From an uncultured Lachnospiraceae bacterium (GTDB lineage Bacteria; Bacillota; Clostridia; Lachnospirales; Lachnospiraceae), in assembly GCA_902762955.1 (NCBI GenBank), contig CACWQH010000010.1, positions 1 through 60,711 on the forward strand: a stretch of DNA of 60,711 nt, written 5' to 3'. Made by a program: the position numbers and the translations under genes. This document shows, piece after piece, positions 32,244 through 41,995 of this stretch. The notes under the pieces were generated by a model that had not been told where the DNA came from, did no database searches, and worked only from the letters and a program-made list of their open reading frames with translations. The stretch's first letter is position 1. Every line of letters begins with the position of its first letter.

Positions 32244-34913
32244 TTACAGATTGTTCTCTACATAGTTTTCGAATTCTTCCATAACCATAAGAACCTTTCT
32301 CGGCTTTGTACCTTCTTCAGGACCTACAACACCCGCTTCCTCGAGCTGATCCATAATTCTTGCTGCCCTGTTAAAGCCAATCTTATAAACTCTTTGAAGC
32401 ATTCCTATGGAAGCCTTTTCTTTACCTATGATAAATTTACCTGCATCAACAAAATATTCATCCACATCATTTGATGCCGAAGCCCCTGCAGAACCACCGC
32501 CTGCCTTAGAGCTGTCAATCTCGGCGGAAACCTTATCGTCATAAACGACCTCTCCGCTTTGATCCTTTAAATATCCTGTAACATTGGCAATTTCCTCATC
32601 GGACAGATATGCACCCTGAACTCTGACAGGTTTAGGATATCCTGTTGGATAATAAAGCATATCACCCTTACCTAAGAGTTTCTCGGCTCCATTCATATCT
32701 ATAATGGTTCTTGAATCCGTACCGGATGATACCGTCATCGCTATACGTGATGGAACATTTGCCTTGATAAGTCCGGTGATAACATCTACCGAAGGACGCT
32801 GTGTAGCAATTACAAGGTGAATACCTGCCGCTCTTGCAAGCTGTGTAAGACGGACAATAGCATCCTCAACCTCTCCATGTGCTACCATCATGAGGTCTGC
32901 AAGCTCATCTACGATAACAACTATCTGAGGCAGCTTCTTTAATTCCTCTACGCCTTCCTCAGTTCCTGTTACATTTTTAACCTTTTCATTATATCCCTCA
33001 AGATTACGTACATTATACTGGGCAAAAAGCTGATATCTGTTGGTCATCTCCATAACTGCCCAATTAAGAGCTCCTGCCGCCTTTTTAGGATCTGTGACAA
33101 CAGGTATAAGCAGATGAGGAATGCCATTGTAGACACCAAGTTCAACCTGCTTTGGATCTACCATAATAAGCTTTACCTCATCCGGCTTTGCTTTATATAA
33201 AATACTCATTATAAGCGAATTAATAAGAACGGATTTACCCGAACCTGTTGCACCGGCTACAAGCAAATGTGGCATCTTGGCAATATCAGCAACTATAACC
33301 TTACCGCTTATATCCTTACCTACCGCAAAAGCGATTTTGGATTTCATTTTAGCAAATTCATCTGATTCAAGCAATTCCCTAAAGGTTACCGAAGTGCTTT
33401 CTTTATTTGGAACCTCGATACCGATAGCCGCCTTGCCCGGTATAGGAGCCTCAATTCTTATATCTGCAGCAGCAAGGTTAAGCTTGATATCGTCAGCAAG
33501 ATTAACTATCCTGCTTACCTTTACACCCTGTTCAGGCTGAAGCTCATACCTTGTAACAGAAGGACCACAGCTGTAATCGGTAACTGTTACATTTACTCCG
33601 AAATTCTCCAGTGTACTCTTTAACTTTTGAGCTGTTTCCCTTATGGCTGCCTCGTTGTTCTTACCACCGCCTTTTCCAGCCTTAAGTAATGTAAGAGGCG
33701 GATATTTGTATTCTGCGCCGCCTATAACCTGATCACCATTTGGAATACTAATTTTTTCATTGTCCGTTTTTTCCGAAACATCTTTTGCTGAAACATCTTT
33801 TGCTGAAAACTCTTTTGCTGAAAACTCTTTTGCTGAAAACTCTTTTGCTGAAAACTCTTTTGCTGAAAACTCTTTTGCTGAAAGCTCTTTTGCTATTGCA
33901 TTTCTTTCTTCAAGCATCTCACGATTGGATTCCTTTGTTTTCTTTCTTCTTCGTTTTACAGGCTCAAGCTCTGTAACTGCTTCTTCAGAAATCTGATTTT
34001 CCTGTTCCTGAGGCACATATGTAGCCTCATTTGCCATCGGAATATCAAAGAAATCTCTGGATTTATTAAATTCATTACTATCAAGTTCAAGTCTGTCACT
34101 TGGTCTTAACTCATGTATTTCTTCATCCTTAACAATACGGTTTTTCTTCTTTTTTCTTGCCTTTCTATCCTCTTCAGACTCCAGAACCTTAATTTTACTT
34201 AACACATTTTGGTCATCATTAAGATTATTATTTCTTATGTCTGAAAGCTCTTCAAAGTCAAATTCATCATCAAAGTCATCGTCATCAATGTTTGGCTTAT
34301 ACTTAAGTGTTTCTATAATAGACACATCCAAAACCACAATAATTCCAATTATAATAAGTAATGCTGTTACTATAATCGAACCTGTTAGTCCAATAAGCTT
34401 ATACAGCAAAATAAGTATTCCGCCAAGGATAACTCCTCCACCCTTTTTATCATCTGCTCCTGCATGATAAAGAGTCTTCACTGATGCAGTATCGAGCTCA
34501 TTTAACATCTGGCATATAAATGCAATAGCTACAAGGAATATAGATATACAAACCACTCTTTTAACAAGCTTCTTTTGAGCGCCGTTAGATAAAAGAAATG
34601 CTGCGGTAAAGAATATGTAAATCGGTAATATGTAAGATATTGTTCCAAATAATCCAAATAAAATATTTGAAAAGAACCTTCCTATCGGACCGCACCATCC
34701 AAAATTGCTGAGAAGTAAAAATACAGTTACTGCGAGATATACAAAAAGATATATCTCATTACGTCTTGGATCGTATTCTTTTTTATTTTTTACATTTCTT
34801 GAATTACCTCTGCTGTTACTGTTATTTCTGCTATTTGTTCTGTTTCTATTACTATTATTTACGGTATTTCTGCGGTTTTGACTACTGCTTCCGTTTCTTC
34901 CCGTAGTTGCCAT
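32244..34913 (-). CDS. ftsK: FtsK/SpoIIIE DNA translocase
   Basis: This protein of about 889 residues begins with an Asn/Arg/Ser-rich cytoplasmic tail (1-45). Four to five membrane segments (about 53-205) and a charged linker with a pentapeptide repeat (around residues 345-380) follow. The motor domain has Walker A GATGSGKSVLIN near residue 555 and Walker B IVVIVDELADLMM. The C-terminus is the winged-helix gamma domain (GMLQRVYKIGFNRAARIMDQ). It pumps DNA at the division or sporulation septum. The ATG at 34913 is preferred because AAGGAG lies nine bases upstream; 34946 lacks a site. It follows tepA, as in Bacillus. Confidence 0.95.
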   Translation of the reverse strand: MATTGRNGSSSQNRRNTVNNSNRNRTNSRNNSNSRGNSRNVKNKKEYDPRRNEIYLFVYLAVTVFLLLSNFGWCGPIGRFFSNILFGLFGTISYILPIYIFFTAAFLLSNGAQKKLVKRVVCISIFLVAIAFICQMLNELDTASVKTLYHAGADDKKGGGVILGGILILLYKLIGLTGSIIVTALLIIIGIIVVLDVSIIETLKYKPNIDDDDFDDEFDFEELSDIRNNNLNDDQNVLSKIKVLESEEDRKARKKKKNRIVKDEEIHELRPSDRLELDSNEFNKSRDFFDIPMANEATYVPQEQENQISEEAVTELEPVKRRRKKTKESNREMLEERNAIAKELSAKEFSAKEFSAKEFSAKEFSAKEFSAKDVSAKDVSEKTDNEKISIPNGDQVIGGAEYKYPPLTLLKAGKGGGKNNEAAIRETAQKLKSTLENFGVNVTVTDYSCGPSVTRYELQPEQGVKVSRIVNLADDIKLNLAAADIRIEAPIPGKAAIGIEVPNKESTSVTFRELLESDEFAKMKSKIAFAVGKDISGKVIVADIAKMPHLLVAGATGSGKSVLINSLIMSILYKAKPDEVKLIMVDPKQVELGVYNGIPHLLIPVVTDPKKAAGALNWAVMEMTNRYQLFAQYNVRNLEGYNEKVKNVTGTEEGVEELKKLPQIVVIVDELADLMMVAHGEVEDAIVRLTQLARAAGIHLVIATQRPSVDVITGLIKANVPSRIAMTVSSGTDSRTIIDMNGAEKLLGKGDMLYYPTGYPKPVRVQGAYLSDEEIANVTGYLKDQSGEVVYDDKVSAEIDSSKAGGGSAGASASNDVDEYFVDAGKFIIGKEKASIGMLQRVYKIGFNRAARIMDQLEEAGVVGPEEGTKPRKVLMVMEEFENYVENNL
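33781..33894. repeat. 15-bp tandem repeat within ftsK
   Basis: TCTTTTGCTGAAAAC occurs as five identical copies (33796-33870), flanked by two near-identical copies and a partial one. On the coding strand it gives FSAKE-type pentapeptides in the FtsK linker. The lack of divergence suggests recent expansion and length variation between strains. Confidence 0.9.
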
Positions 34914-34961
34914 ATTATTACACTCCTTATCTATATGTAGCGCCATTTTTAAAATGGCAGC

Positions 34962-35702
34962 TTAATAGTTCTCATACTGATTCATTTTACTATTTTTCTT
35001 CTCATTAATCAAGTCATATAAACAATTAAGAGCACTATTTATTCCTCCTACGCGGTCTATTATACCCTTTTCTACAGCATCCGCTCCAACCAGCATAGTA
35101 CCGATATCCTTTGTCAGTTCGGTTGTGTTAAACATAAGTGCCTTAAAATCCTCTTCACTTATGGAGCTGTGATTTGAAGTAAAATCAATAATTCTGTCCT
35201 GCATTCGTTCAATATATTCAAAATTCTGCTTAACTCCAAGCACTGTATCATTAAATCTTATCGGATGAACCACCATCGTTGCAGTAGGAACAATATAAGT
35301 CACATCCCCTGAAACGGCAAGCGGTACCCCTATAGAATGTCCACCTCCCAACACCAGACAAACCTTCGGCTTGCTGAGTGAAGCTATCATCTCCGCTATA
35401 GCAAGTCCTGCCTCCACATCACCACCAACAGTATTTAAAAGCACCATAAGCCCGTCGATATTTTCATTATCTTCAACAGCGGCAAGCTGTGGAAGTATGT
35501 GTTCATATTTACTTGTCTTAGTATTGATACCCAGATTATCATGACCTTCAATTTCACCGATTATATTTAAAAGATGTATCTTTTGTCTGTACTTATTGTT
35601 AGCAAGTGTTATCTGACCGTAATCCTCTATAAGCTGTGACCTCTTTTCACTAATATTTGATCCGTTTGATTTTTCAACATCATTTCCTTTATCCTGATAC
35701 AT
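34962..35702 (-). CDS. tepA: ClpP-like serine protease (translocation-enhancing protein TepA)
   Basis: This protein of about 246 residues has a ClpP/crotonase-type fold. The strand VLLNTVGGDVEAGLAIAEMI gives the oxyanion GG. The catalytic serine is in GGGHSIGVPLAVSGD and the histidine in MVVHPIRF. It matches the TepA (YmfB) family linked to protein translocation in Bacillus, where it also neighbours spoIIIE. The ATG at 35702 has GGAGG seven bases upstream; an in-frame extension to 35840 encodes an atypical leader without such a site. The ftsK gene follows 48 bp downstream, so they are probably one operon. Confidence 0.88.
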   Translation of the reverse strand: MYQDKGNDVEKSNGSNISEKRSQLIEDYGQITLANNKYRQKIHLLNIIGEIEGHDNLGINTKTSKYEHILPQLAAVEDNENIDGLMVLLNTVGGDVEAGLAIAEMIASLSKPKVCLVLGGGHSIGVPLAVSGDVTYIVPTATMVVHPIRFNDTVLGVKQNFEYIERMQDRIIDFTSNHSSISEEDFKALMFNTTELTKDIGTMLVGADAVEKGIIDRVGGINSALNCLYDLINEKKNSKMNQYENY

Positions 35703-35935
35703 AAAAAATCCTCCATAATAAAATATAAATATATTATGCAGGATTTTTATATTTTTATTCATTATAAACAATTGAAAAAAGACTTTAGCAAGAACTCCCC
35801 ATAAATTCATACTAAAGTCTTTAATCTTTAAATTGAACACCCCTAATGTTTCAAATTTATAATGAAATTATACAGCAGTTTTAACAAAATATCCAGTATT
35901 TTTATTGCAATTTGCATAAAATTGTCATTTTATAC

Positions 35936-35977
35936 AAAAAAACATGTCACCGGAAAGCAAATCCGGTGACATGTTTT
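35936..35977 (-). terminator. terminator of the pnp-GH94 operon
   Basis: A perfect 14-bp stem (AACATGTCACCGGA at 35941-35954 with 35962-35975) is followed on the minus strand by seven T. It lies 10 bp past the stop of the GH94 gene. Confidence 0.9.
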
Positions 35978-35986
35978 GTATAATAA

Positions 35987-38386
35987 TTACATATTTATTA
36001 TAATATCGTTATTGTCAGAAAGAGACTCAAAAGGAATATAATTTGATTCCATATTCTTTCCGTTTAATAATACTTCCTTGTATCCGCTTTCACATCCGTT
36101 TGGATTGTTTACAGTGATATGAAGCTTTTTGCCTCTGTAATCCTTATCCATCTCAAAGCTCTTCCACTCTGAAGGAATAGATGGCGCAAGCTTAATACCG
36201 TAGAAATCAGGTCTAAGACCAAGTATACCTTCTACACATCCTACCATAACTGTAGATGCTGTACCGGTAAGCCAATGTACATGTGAACGTCCTGCAAACG
36301 GACTGTCATTACTTTCTGTAAACTGTCCGTGGCAGTACGGCTCAAGCTTTCTTATCTCTGCCTTATCATTCATAGCAGCAGGTGAACTTTCTGTAAAGTA
36401 TTCAAAAGCTCTGTTACCATGTCCCATAAGGGATTCTGCAAGAATTATCCAACCCTGAGTCTGGGAGAATATACCACTGTTTTCTTTAGTACCAGGATTA
36501 AACAAAAGCATAAGTGCTCCTTCAAACGCATGGTCAACATATGGAGGATCCATAAGCTTAACACCATAAGGTGTATTTAATTTACTATGTACAGATTCAA
36601 GTGACTTTTCAGCCTGTTCCTTTGAAGCGAGACCACTTATAACGCCCCATGACTGAGGGTTAAGCCACATAGAAGCTTCCTTGTCATTTCTTGATCCGAT
36701 AACCTGTCCGTCTTCTGTAAAGCCACGAACATATCTGTCCTCATCCCAGCACTTATCCTGAAGAATTGTACCAAGTGCAGTCTGTATGTCGTCGAGATAC
36801 TTGATATAATCTGTATCCTTCTTAATTTCAGCAAAGCCCTTAAGCACTGTCATTGCATAATAAAGCTGCATTGCAACAAAGGTTGACTCACCCTTCTTAC
36901 CGAGTCTTAAGCAGTCATTCCAGTCTGCATGAAGACCTGCCGGCATATTGTGATTGCCAAGTCTGTTCATAGAGAAATCTATAGCTCTCTTAAGATGCTC
37001 ATAAACAGTTCCTTCACCACCGTTGGCAAATACTATAACCTCGTCTATAAAGTCAACATTTCCTGTTTCAGCAATGTACTTATAAATTGTAGGGAAGAGC
37101 CACAATGCATCATCCGCTCTGTATGCCGGATGTCCTGTTGCTCTGACATAGGACTCATCATCAGGTGTATCCTCATGTCCTGCATTGTGGTCAAACTTTA
37201 CAAGTGGAAGTCCACCGCCGTTATCAACCTGAGCGGAAAGCATAAATCTTATCTTTTCAAGTGCCATTTCAGGAGCAAGATGAATTACCCCCTGTATATC
37301 CTGAACAGTATCTCTGTAGCCATATCCGTTTCTTAAGCCACAGTAAGAAAAGGAGGCTGCTCTTGACCAGATAAAAGTCATAAAGCACTGATATGCATTC
37401 CATGTATTTATCATAGCATTGAAGGCTTCACTCGGAGTCTTAACCTGAAGATGATTAAGCTTGCTGTGCCAATAATCCTTTAACTTATCAATCTCATCAG
37501 CCGACTTTTTAGCCACTTCCTTATAAGAAGCCATAATCTCATCAGCCTCATCATCACTTTTCATACCAAGTATAAATGCAAACTCCTTTGACTCTCCCGG
37601 CTTTAATGTAAGCTTTGTTTCCAAAGCACCACAGGCATTTAAGTTATAATTAAGCTTATTACCGCAGTTACCGTTTTCAATAGCTACCGGATTGGCATAA
37701 GAATGATATCTTCCCAAAAACTCCTCCTTATCACCACAGTAGCTTTCTACCTCTGCTCCTACAAGTCCAAAAACTCTGTTGACAACCTTACTGTCATTAA
37801 CGGCATTTTTCGTAACATTTTCATTGATAACCTGTTTAATTCTGTTATTTGAAAAATAAGTCTTTGTAATAAATAATGTATACTGAAGGTTTACCTGATC
37901 CTGCTCGTAGTTATTGTCGTTCGTAAACTCACAATAACCAAATACAGAAAGATCTCTTTCTTCATTTGAATTATTGGTAACCTTAACCTTCCAAACCTCA
38001 TGAGTTTTATCAAGAGGAACATAATATAGAGCCTCTGAATCTATACCACTGTAAGAAGCCTTTATGTTGGTATAACCGGTTCCATGGCGGCACTCACTCT
38101 TATATACATCAAGTGGCTTTCCTACCGGCTGCCAGGATGCCGACCAATAATCCTTACTTTTATTATCTCTTATATAAATGTATCTTCCCGGCTGATCAAA
38201 ATTATTAAATACATATCTTATAATTCTGCCGTTTGCACCGGATTTTACAAAGCTGTAACCACCCGCATTGTTGGATATTATAGCACCGTATTCCGGTGAA
38301 CCAAGATAATTGGCCCAAGGTGCCGGAGTGTCAGGTCTGTCTATAACATATTCCTTGTTCGCTTCGTCAAAATATCCAAATCTCAT
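35987..38386 (-). CDS. GH94 family sugar phosphorylase (cellobiose/chitobiose phosphorylase-like)
   Basis: This 799-residue inverting phosphorylase of family GH94 has an N-terminal beta-sandwich (MRFGYFDEANKEYVIDRPDT), a helical linker and an (alpha/alpha)6 barrel. The catalytic aspartate is in LHADWNDCLRLG near residue 490. HWLTGTAS and GIKLAPSIPSEWKSF are the phosphate-side and C-terminal motifs. It splits a beta-linked disaccharide with phosphate to sugar-1-phosphate plus a free sugar in the cytoplasm. By memory of the family the sequence sits among cellobiose and diacetylchitobiose phosphorylases, but the exact disaccharide cannot be set. No signal peptide is present. It starts 15 bp after pnp, with GGGAGG, so the two are co-transcribed. 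Confidence 0.88.
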   Translation of the reverse strand: MRFGYFDEANKEYVIDRPDTPAPWANYLGSPEYGAIISNNAGGYSFVKSGANGRIIRYVFNNFDQPGRYIYIRDNKSKDYWSASWQPVGKPLDVYKSECRHGTGYTNIKASYSGIDSEALYYVPLDKTHEVWKVKVTNNSNEERDLSVFGYCEFTNDNNYEQDQVNLQYTLFITKTYFSNNRIKQVINENVTKNAVNDSKVVNRVFGLVGAEVESYCGDKEEFLGRYHSYANPVAIENGNCGNKLNYNLNACGALETKLTLKPGESKEFAFILGMKSDDEADEIMASYKEVAKKSADEIDKLKDYWHSKLNHLQVKTPSEAFNAMINTWNAYQCFMTFIWSRAASFSYCGLRNGYGYRDTVQDIQGVIHLAPEMALEKIRFMLSAQVDNGGGLPLVKFDHNAGHEDTPDDESYVRATGHPAYRADDALWLFPTIYKYIAETGNVDFIDEVIVFANGGEGTVYEHLKRAIDFSMNRLGNHNMPAGLHADWNDCLRLGKKGESTFVAMQLYYAMTVLKGFAEIKKDTDYIKYLDDIQTALGTILQDKCWDEDRYVRGFTEDGQVIGSRNDKEASMWLNPQSWGVISGLASKEQAEKSLESVHSKLNTPYGVKLMDPPYVDHAFEGALMLLFNPGTKENSGIFSQTQGWIILAESLMGHGNRAFEYFTESSPAAMNDKAEIRKLEPYCHGQFTESNDSPFAGRSHVHWLTGTASTVMVGCVEGILGLRPDFYGIKLAPSIPSEWKSFEMDKDYRGKKLHITVNNPNGCESGYKEVLLNGKNMESNYIPFESLSDNNDIIINM

Positions 38387-38401
38387 TAAACTTCCTCCCG
38401 C

Positions 38402-40486
38402 TTATTCAGCATCCTTAAGGCTAAGACTAATCTTACCCATTCTATCGATGTCAAGGACCTTAACTCTTACCTCATCACCGATATTTACAACATCCTCAAC
38501 CTTTTCAACTCTCTTGTCAGAAAGCTTTGAAATGTGGATAAGACCATCCTTGTTAGGTGAAAGCTCAACAAATGCACCGAAGTTCATTATTCTTACAACC
38601 TTACCCTCATATGTCTTTCCAACCTCAATAGGATCAACAATCGAACGGATAATCTTAACTGCCTTATCAATTCCTGCCTGATCAACACCACATACAGAAA
38701 CTCTTCCGTCATCATCTATATCAATCTTGACACCTGTTTCTTCAATGATTGCATTGATAGTCTTACCACGCTGACCGATAATCTCGCCAATCTTCTCAGG
38801 ATCAACTGTAAGCTGTACAATCTTTGGAGCAAGAGCACTAACTGTCTCACGAGGAGCTGATATAGCAGGCTTCATACAAGTATCCATAATGAACAATCTT
38901 GCCTCACGACATCTTGCGATTGCACCCTCAACGATAGGTCTTGTAAGACCATGAATCTTGATATCCATCTGAATAGCTGTGATACCCTCGGTAGTACCTG
39001 TTACCTTAAAGTCCATGTCTCCAAAGAAATCCTCAAGTCCCTGGATATCAGTTAAAAGGATATAATCATCATCAGTTTCACCGGTTACAAGACCACAGGA
39101 AATACCTGCAACCATCTTCTTAATAGGTACACCGGCTGCCATAAGAGCCATACATGATGAACAGGTTGAACCCATAGAGGTTGAACCGTTTGATTCAAAG
39201 GTCTCTGATACGGAACGGATTGCATATGGGAACTCCTCCTCACTTGGAAGTACAGGAAGAAGTGCTCTTTCTGCAAGTGCACCATGTCCGATTTCACGAC
39301 GTCCCGGTCCTCTTGATGGTTTAGTCTCACCAACAGAGTATGAAGGGAAATTATAATGATGCATATATCTTTTAGATACAACATTTTCATCAAGCCCATC
39401 TAACTTCTGTGCCTCAGATAAGGGAGCAAGAGTTACAACATTACAAATCTGGGTCTGTCCTCTTGTAAACATAGCTGAACCATGAACTCTAGGAATTATA
39501 TCAACTTCAGCTGCAAGAGGTCTTATCTGGGTAATCTCTCTTCCGTCAGGTCTCTTGTGATCCTTAAGAATCATCTTACGAACTGTCTTCTTCTGATACT
39601 GGTAAACAGCCTCATCCAAAACCGCAAGCCACTCCTCATTTTCAGCAAAAGCTTCAGTAAGCTTGTCCTTAATCTGTCTGATATTTTCTTCTCTAACCTG
39701 CTTTTCATCAGTAAATACTGCTTCTTCCATCTGGGCAGGTGGAACAATCTCTTTAATAGCTGCAAACAATTCTTCAGGAACTGCACAGCTTGTATATTCA
39801 TGCTTAGCCTTACCGCACTCAGCAACTATCTGGTCTATAAATGCGATAACCTTCTGGTTTAACTCATGAGCAGCATAAATAGCTTCAATCATCTTTGCTT
39901 CAGGTATCTCATTAGCACCTGCTTCAATCATGATAACCTTATCTCTTGTTGATGCAACTGTAAGCTTAAGATCTGACTCAAGGTTCTGAGCAGAATTCGG
40001 ATTAAATATAAACTCACCATTTATCATACCAACCTGTGTAGTTGCACATGGACCGTCAAACGGAATATCTGATATGGCTACTGCTATAGCTGAACCAAGC
40101 ATAGCTGTAAGCTCAGGTGAACACTCAGGATCAACTGACATAACCATGTTATTGAGTGTAACATCATTTCTGTAATCCTTTGGGAAAAGAGGTCTCATAG
40201 GACGGTCAATAACTCTTGAAGTAAGGATAGCATTTTCACTTGCCTTACCTTCTCTTTTATTAAATCCACCCGGGATTTTTCCTACTGCATAAAGCTTCTC
40301 CTCATACTCAACTGAAAGTGGGAAGAAATCGATTCCTTCTCTTGGCTTTTCAGATGCTGTTGCAGTTGATAAAACAACAGTATCGCCATAGTGCATAAGC
40401 GCAGCACCATTAGCCTGCTTAGCAACACGTCCGACATCAACGCGAAGTGTTCTGCCTGCAAGTTCCATTTCAAACTTCTTAAACAT
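38402..40486 (-). CDS. pnp: polyribonucleotide nucleotidyltransferase (PNPase)
   Basis: This 694-residue 3'-5' phosphorolytic exoribonuclease has two RNase PH domains flanking a helical domain. GQTQICNVVTLAP and FPYAIRSVSETFESNGSTSM belong to the second, with the active site near TDIQGLEDFFGDMDFKV. A KH domain (IGEIIGQRGKTINAIIEETG) and an S1 domain (GKVVRIMNFGAFVELSPNKD) follow. It acts in mRNA decay, usually in the degradosome. The start has AAGGAG ten bases upstream. A long hairpin in the leader suggests autoregulation. GH94 is co-transcribed downstream. Confidence 0.97.
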   Translation of the reverse strand: MFKKFEMELAGRTLRVDVGRVAKQANGAALMHYGDTVVLSTATASEKPREGIDFFPLSVEYEEKLYAVGKIPGGFNKREGKASENAILTSRVIDRPMRPLFPKDYRNDVTLNNMVMSVDPECSPELTAMLGSAIAVAISDIPFDGPCATTQVGMINGEFIFNPNSAQNLESDLKLTVASTRDKVIMIEAGANEIPEAKMIEAIYAAHELNQKVIAFIDQIVAECGKAKHEYTSCAVPEELFAAIKEIVPPAQMEEAVFTDEKQVREENIRQIKDKLTEAFAENEEWLAVLDEAVYQYQKKTVRKMILKDHKRPDGREITQIRPLAAEVDIIPRVHGSAMFTRGQTQICNVVTLAPLSEAQKLDGLDENVVSKRYMHHYNFPSYSVGETKPSRGPGRREIGHGALAERALLPVLPSEEEFPYAIRSVSETFESNGSTSMGSTCSSCMALMAAGVPIKKMVAGISCGLVTGETDDDYILLTDIQGLEDFFGDMDFKVTGTTEGITAIQMDIKIHGLTRPIVEGAIARCREARLFIMDTCMKPAISAPRETVSALAPKIVQLTVDPEKIGEIIGQRGKTINAIIEETGVKIDIDDDGRVSVCGVDQAGIDKAVKIIRSIVDPIEVGKTYEGKVVRIMNFGAFVELSPNKDGLIHISKLSDKRVEKVEDVVNIGDEVRVKVLDIDRMGKISLSLKDAE

Positions 40487-40517
40487 TTGTACTTTTCTCC
40501 TTGAAAATATATTTTGA

Positions 40518-40600
40518 ATTAAGACTCCGAAACAACTGAAAATGTCACTTTAAATAAATACCTAAAATACCATTTTCAGAAGTCTCGGTTTTGTCTTAAT
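40518..40600 (-). promoter_or_regulatory. long hairpin in the pnp leader
   Basis: ATTAAGAC (40518-40525) pairs with 40593-40600, and CTGAAAATG (40536-40544) pairs with 40571-40579. CCGA/TCGG between them gives further partial pairing. The hairpin ends 32 bp before the pnp ATG. In enterobacteria a leader hairpin of pnp is cut by RNase III and used for autoregulation; the same use here is inference. Confidence 0.55.
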
Positions 40601-40730
40601 ACAATCTAAAATATTATATCATTCTTATGTGAAATCTTCAAGAGTGGATTTTAATCGAATATGCTTTTAAAATATAAAAAACAGATATGATTTATTCTAT
40701 CTTAAATTATAAAGACTAAAGGAAAACAAA

Positions 40731-41303
40731 ATGAGTAATTCAAATTATTTCAATCAGGCATTACACGATATGGTATTTGAAACCGCCTGTGGTGCTGCCA
40801 TAAAAAGGCTTGCCGATAAAAGCTTTCCTGTATCATATATAATAAAAGAGCTTGACTATCCTGTCTCGTTTGAGCGGGTTCAAAGATACGTATGGCAGTA
40901 CTATCTGGACAACAAAACACTCATATATCTTGATAATGAAACAAACTATCGAGAAGAAAACGGTATAATCATAATAAAAGAGTCAAATATAAAAAAGACC
41001 TATGTTAAAGAACAGGGACCTTACGGAAAGACAACCTTTAGACAGGTTACTTCTTCCGAAGCTGATAATACAGACAGTAATCAAAAAAGTATAAATGGTA
41101 GGAAATACGTCTCCTGTGATTTTGGAATATTAAAAAGAAATAATTCCAAAGAGTTTGAAAACTTACTTAACAGACTTGATGCTTATGATAAAGCTTATAT
41201 TATGGATTTGCCTTGGGAGAATAAAATTGTTTATCATATATTAAACGACAGGATGTTGTCCGTAAAAAGAGTAAATATATCAAATTTAAAAAATATTATG
41301 TAA
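40731..41303 (+). CDS. conserved-looking hypothetical protein
   Basis: This 190-residue soluble protein has an AAAGGA ribosome binding site and a strong terminator after the stop. It is divergent from pnp and convergent with the pilin gene. The N-terminal half (ALHDMVFETACGAAIKRLAD, then VSYIIKELDYPVSFERVQRY) is helical and could be a winged-helix-like DNA-binding domain. The middle is low complexity (SSEADNTDSNQKS). The end (DFGILKRNNSKEFENLLNRL) is again structured. No family is recognised and no function is assigned. Confidence 0.65.
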   Translation: MSNSNYFNQALHDMVFETACGAAIKRLADKSFPVSYIIKELDYPVSFERVQRYVWQYYLDNKTLIYLDNETNYREENGIIIIKESNIKKTYVKEQGPYGKTTFRQVTSSEADNTDSNQKSINGRKYVSCDFGILKRNNSKEFENLLNRLDAYDKAYIMDLPWENKIVYHILNDRMLSVKRVNISNLKNIM

Positions 41304-41334
41304 TTAAACTATTATCAATATACTATAAAAAAGA

Positions 41335-41364
41335 AAAGCTGCGATTTAATCGCAGCTTTTTCTT
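41335..41364. terminator. bidirectional terminator
   Basis: A 12-bp perfect stem (AAAGCTGCGATT/AATCGCAGCTTT) has a minimal loop. T-runs follow on both strands (TTTTTCTTT and TTTTCTTTTTT). It serves the plus-strand hypothetical gene and the pilin gene. Confidence 0.92.
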
Positions 41365-41372
41365 TAAAACAA

Positions 41373-41825
41373 CTATTTAATTGTATATGTTGCAGCCGGA
41401 ACTGTTGGAACCACTGTATCCCAAGATTTACCATCATAATAGATTGTCTTACCACCTTCTGTATATGCTACATAAGTAATTGTATATGCAGCATGCTTAG
41501 TCTTATCTGCAGAAGCACATCCAACAATAAGTGCAGTGCAGTTAGGTACATCTGCTGTTGTAAGTACATCATTAGCATAAGCTCCACTTGCTTTAGATTT
41601 ATCAATTTGATCAGGATCAGCACTCTTTGCATAGAGTGATGACATCTCAGCCTGTGCAGCTGTTAGTGCGCTCTTTGCATTAAGAACTATCTGCTGCTGT
41701 TTAGCCTTATCAATGTAACCAAGCAAAGCCGGAACAAGAATTGCTGCCAAGATAGCAAGAATAACAATAACTACAATTAATTCAACAAGAGTAAAACCCT
41801 TATTATCCTTTCTTATTTTTTTCAT
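41373..41825 (-). CDS. type IV prepilin, probable major pilin
   Basis: This 150-residue prepilin has a short basic leader cut after G10. The mature part begins FTLVELIVVIVILAILAAIL, with the conserved E5, and a long N-terminal helix continues (IDKAKQQQIVLNAKSALTAA). The globular part has two cysteines (NCTALIVGC). The compact size, the last position in the pilus operon and a separate strong promoter (41873-41901) suggest that it is the main subunit. The ribosome binding site is AGGAGG. Retraction by the PilT encoded upstream would give twitching or adhesion. Confidence 0.92.
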   Translation of the reverse strand: MKKIRKDNKGFTLVELIVVIVILAILAAILVPALLGYIDKAKQQQIVLNAKSALTAAQAEMSSLYAKSADPDQIDKSKASGAYANDVLTTADVPNCTALIVGCASADKTKHAAYTITYVAYTEGGKTIYYDGKSWDTVVPTVPAATYTIK

Positions 41826-41872
41826 AGTACATCCTCCTCATATTATTTTTTTCGTTCTATTTGGATAATATA

Positions 41873-41901
41873 ATTATACCAAAAAATACAGCTCACTTCA
41901 A
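41873..41901 (-). promoter_or_regulatory. extended -10 promoter of the major pilin gene
   Basis: On the minus strand: TTGAAG, a 17-nt spacer and TATAAT. TG is placed one base before the -10. Transcription would begin near 41866, about 40 bp before the ATG. It allows pilin expression above the level of the rest of the operon. Confidence 0.75.
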
Positions 41902-41995
41902 GTTTTCTATAACATTTATCGGTATTTTTTATAATTTAAATAATACTTTCATACATATATTTTTTTTAAACCTTTAACTTTATATGTTTTATTTA

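Noticed and set aside
33760-33996. Plus-strand frames with FAENS or LLKTL repeats
   Set aside because: Antisense reading of the 15-bp repeat inside ftsK.
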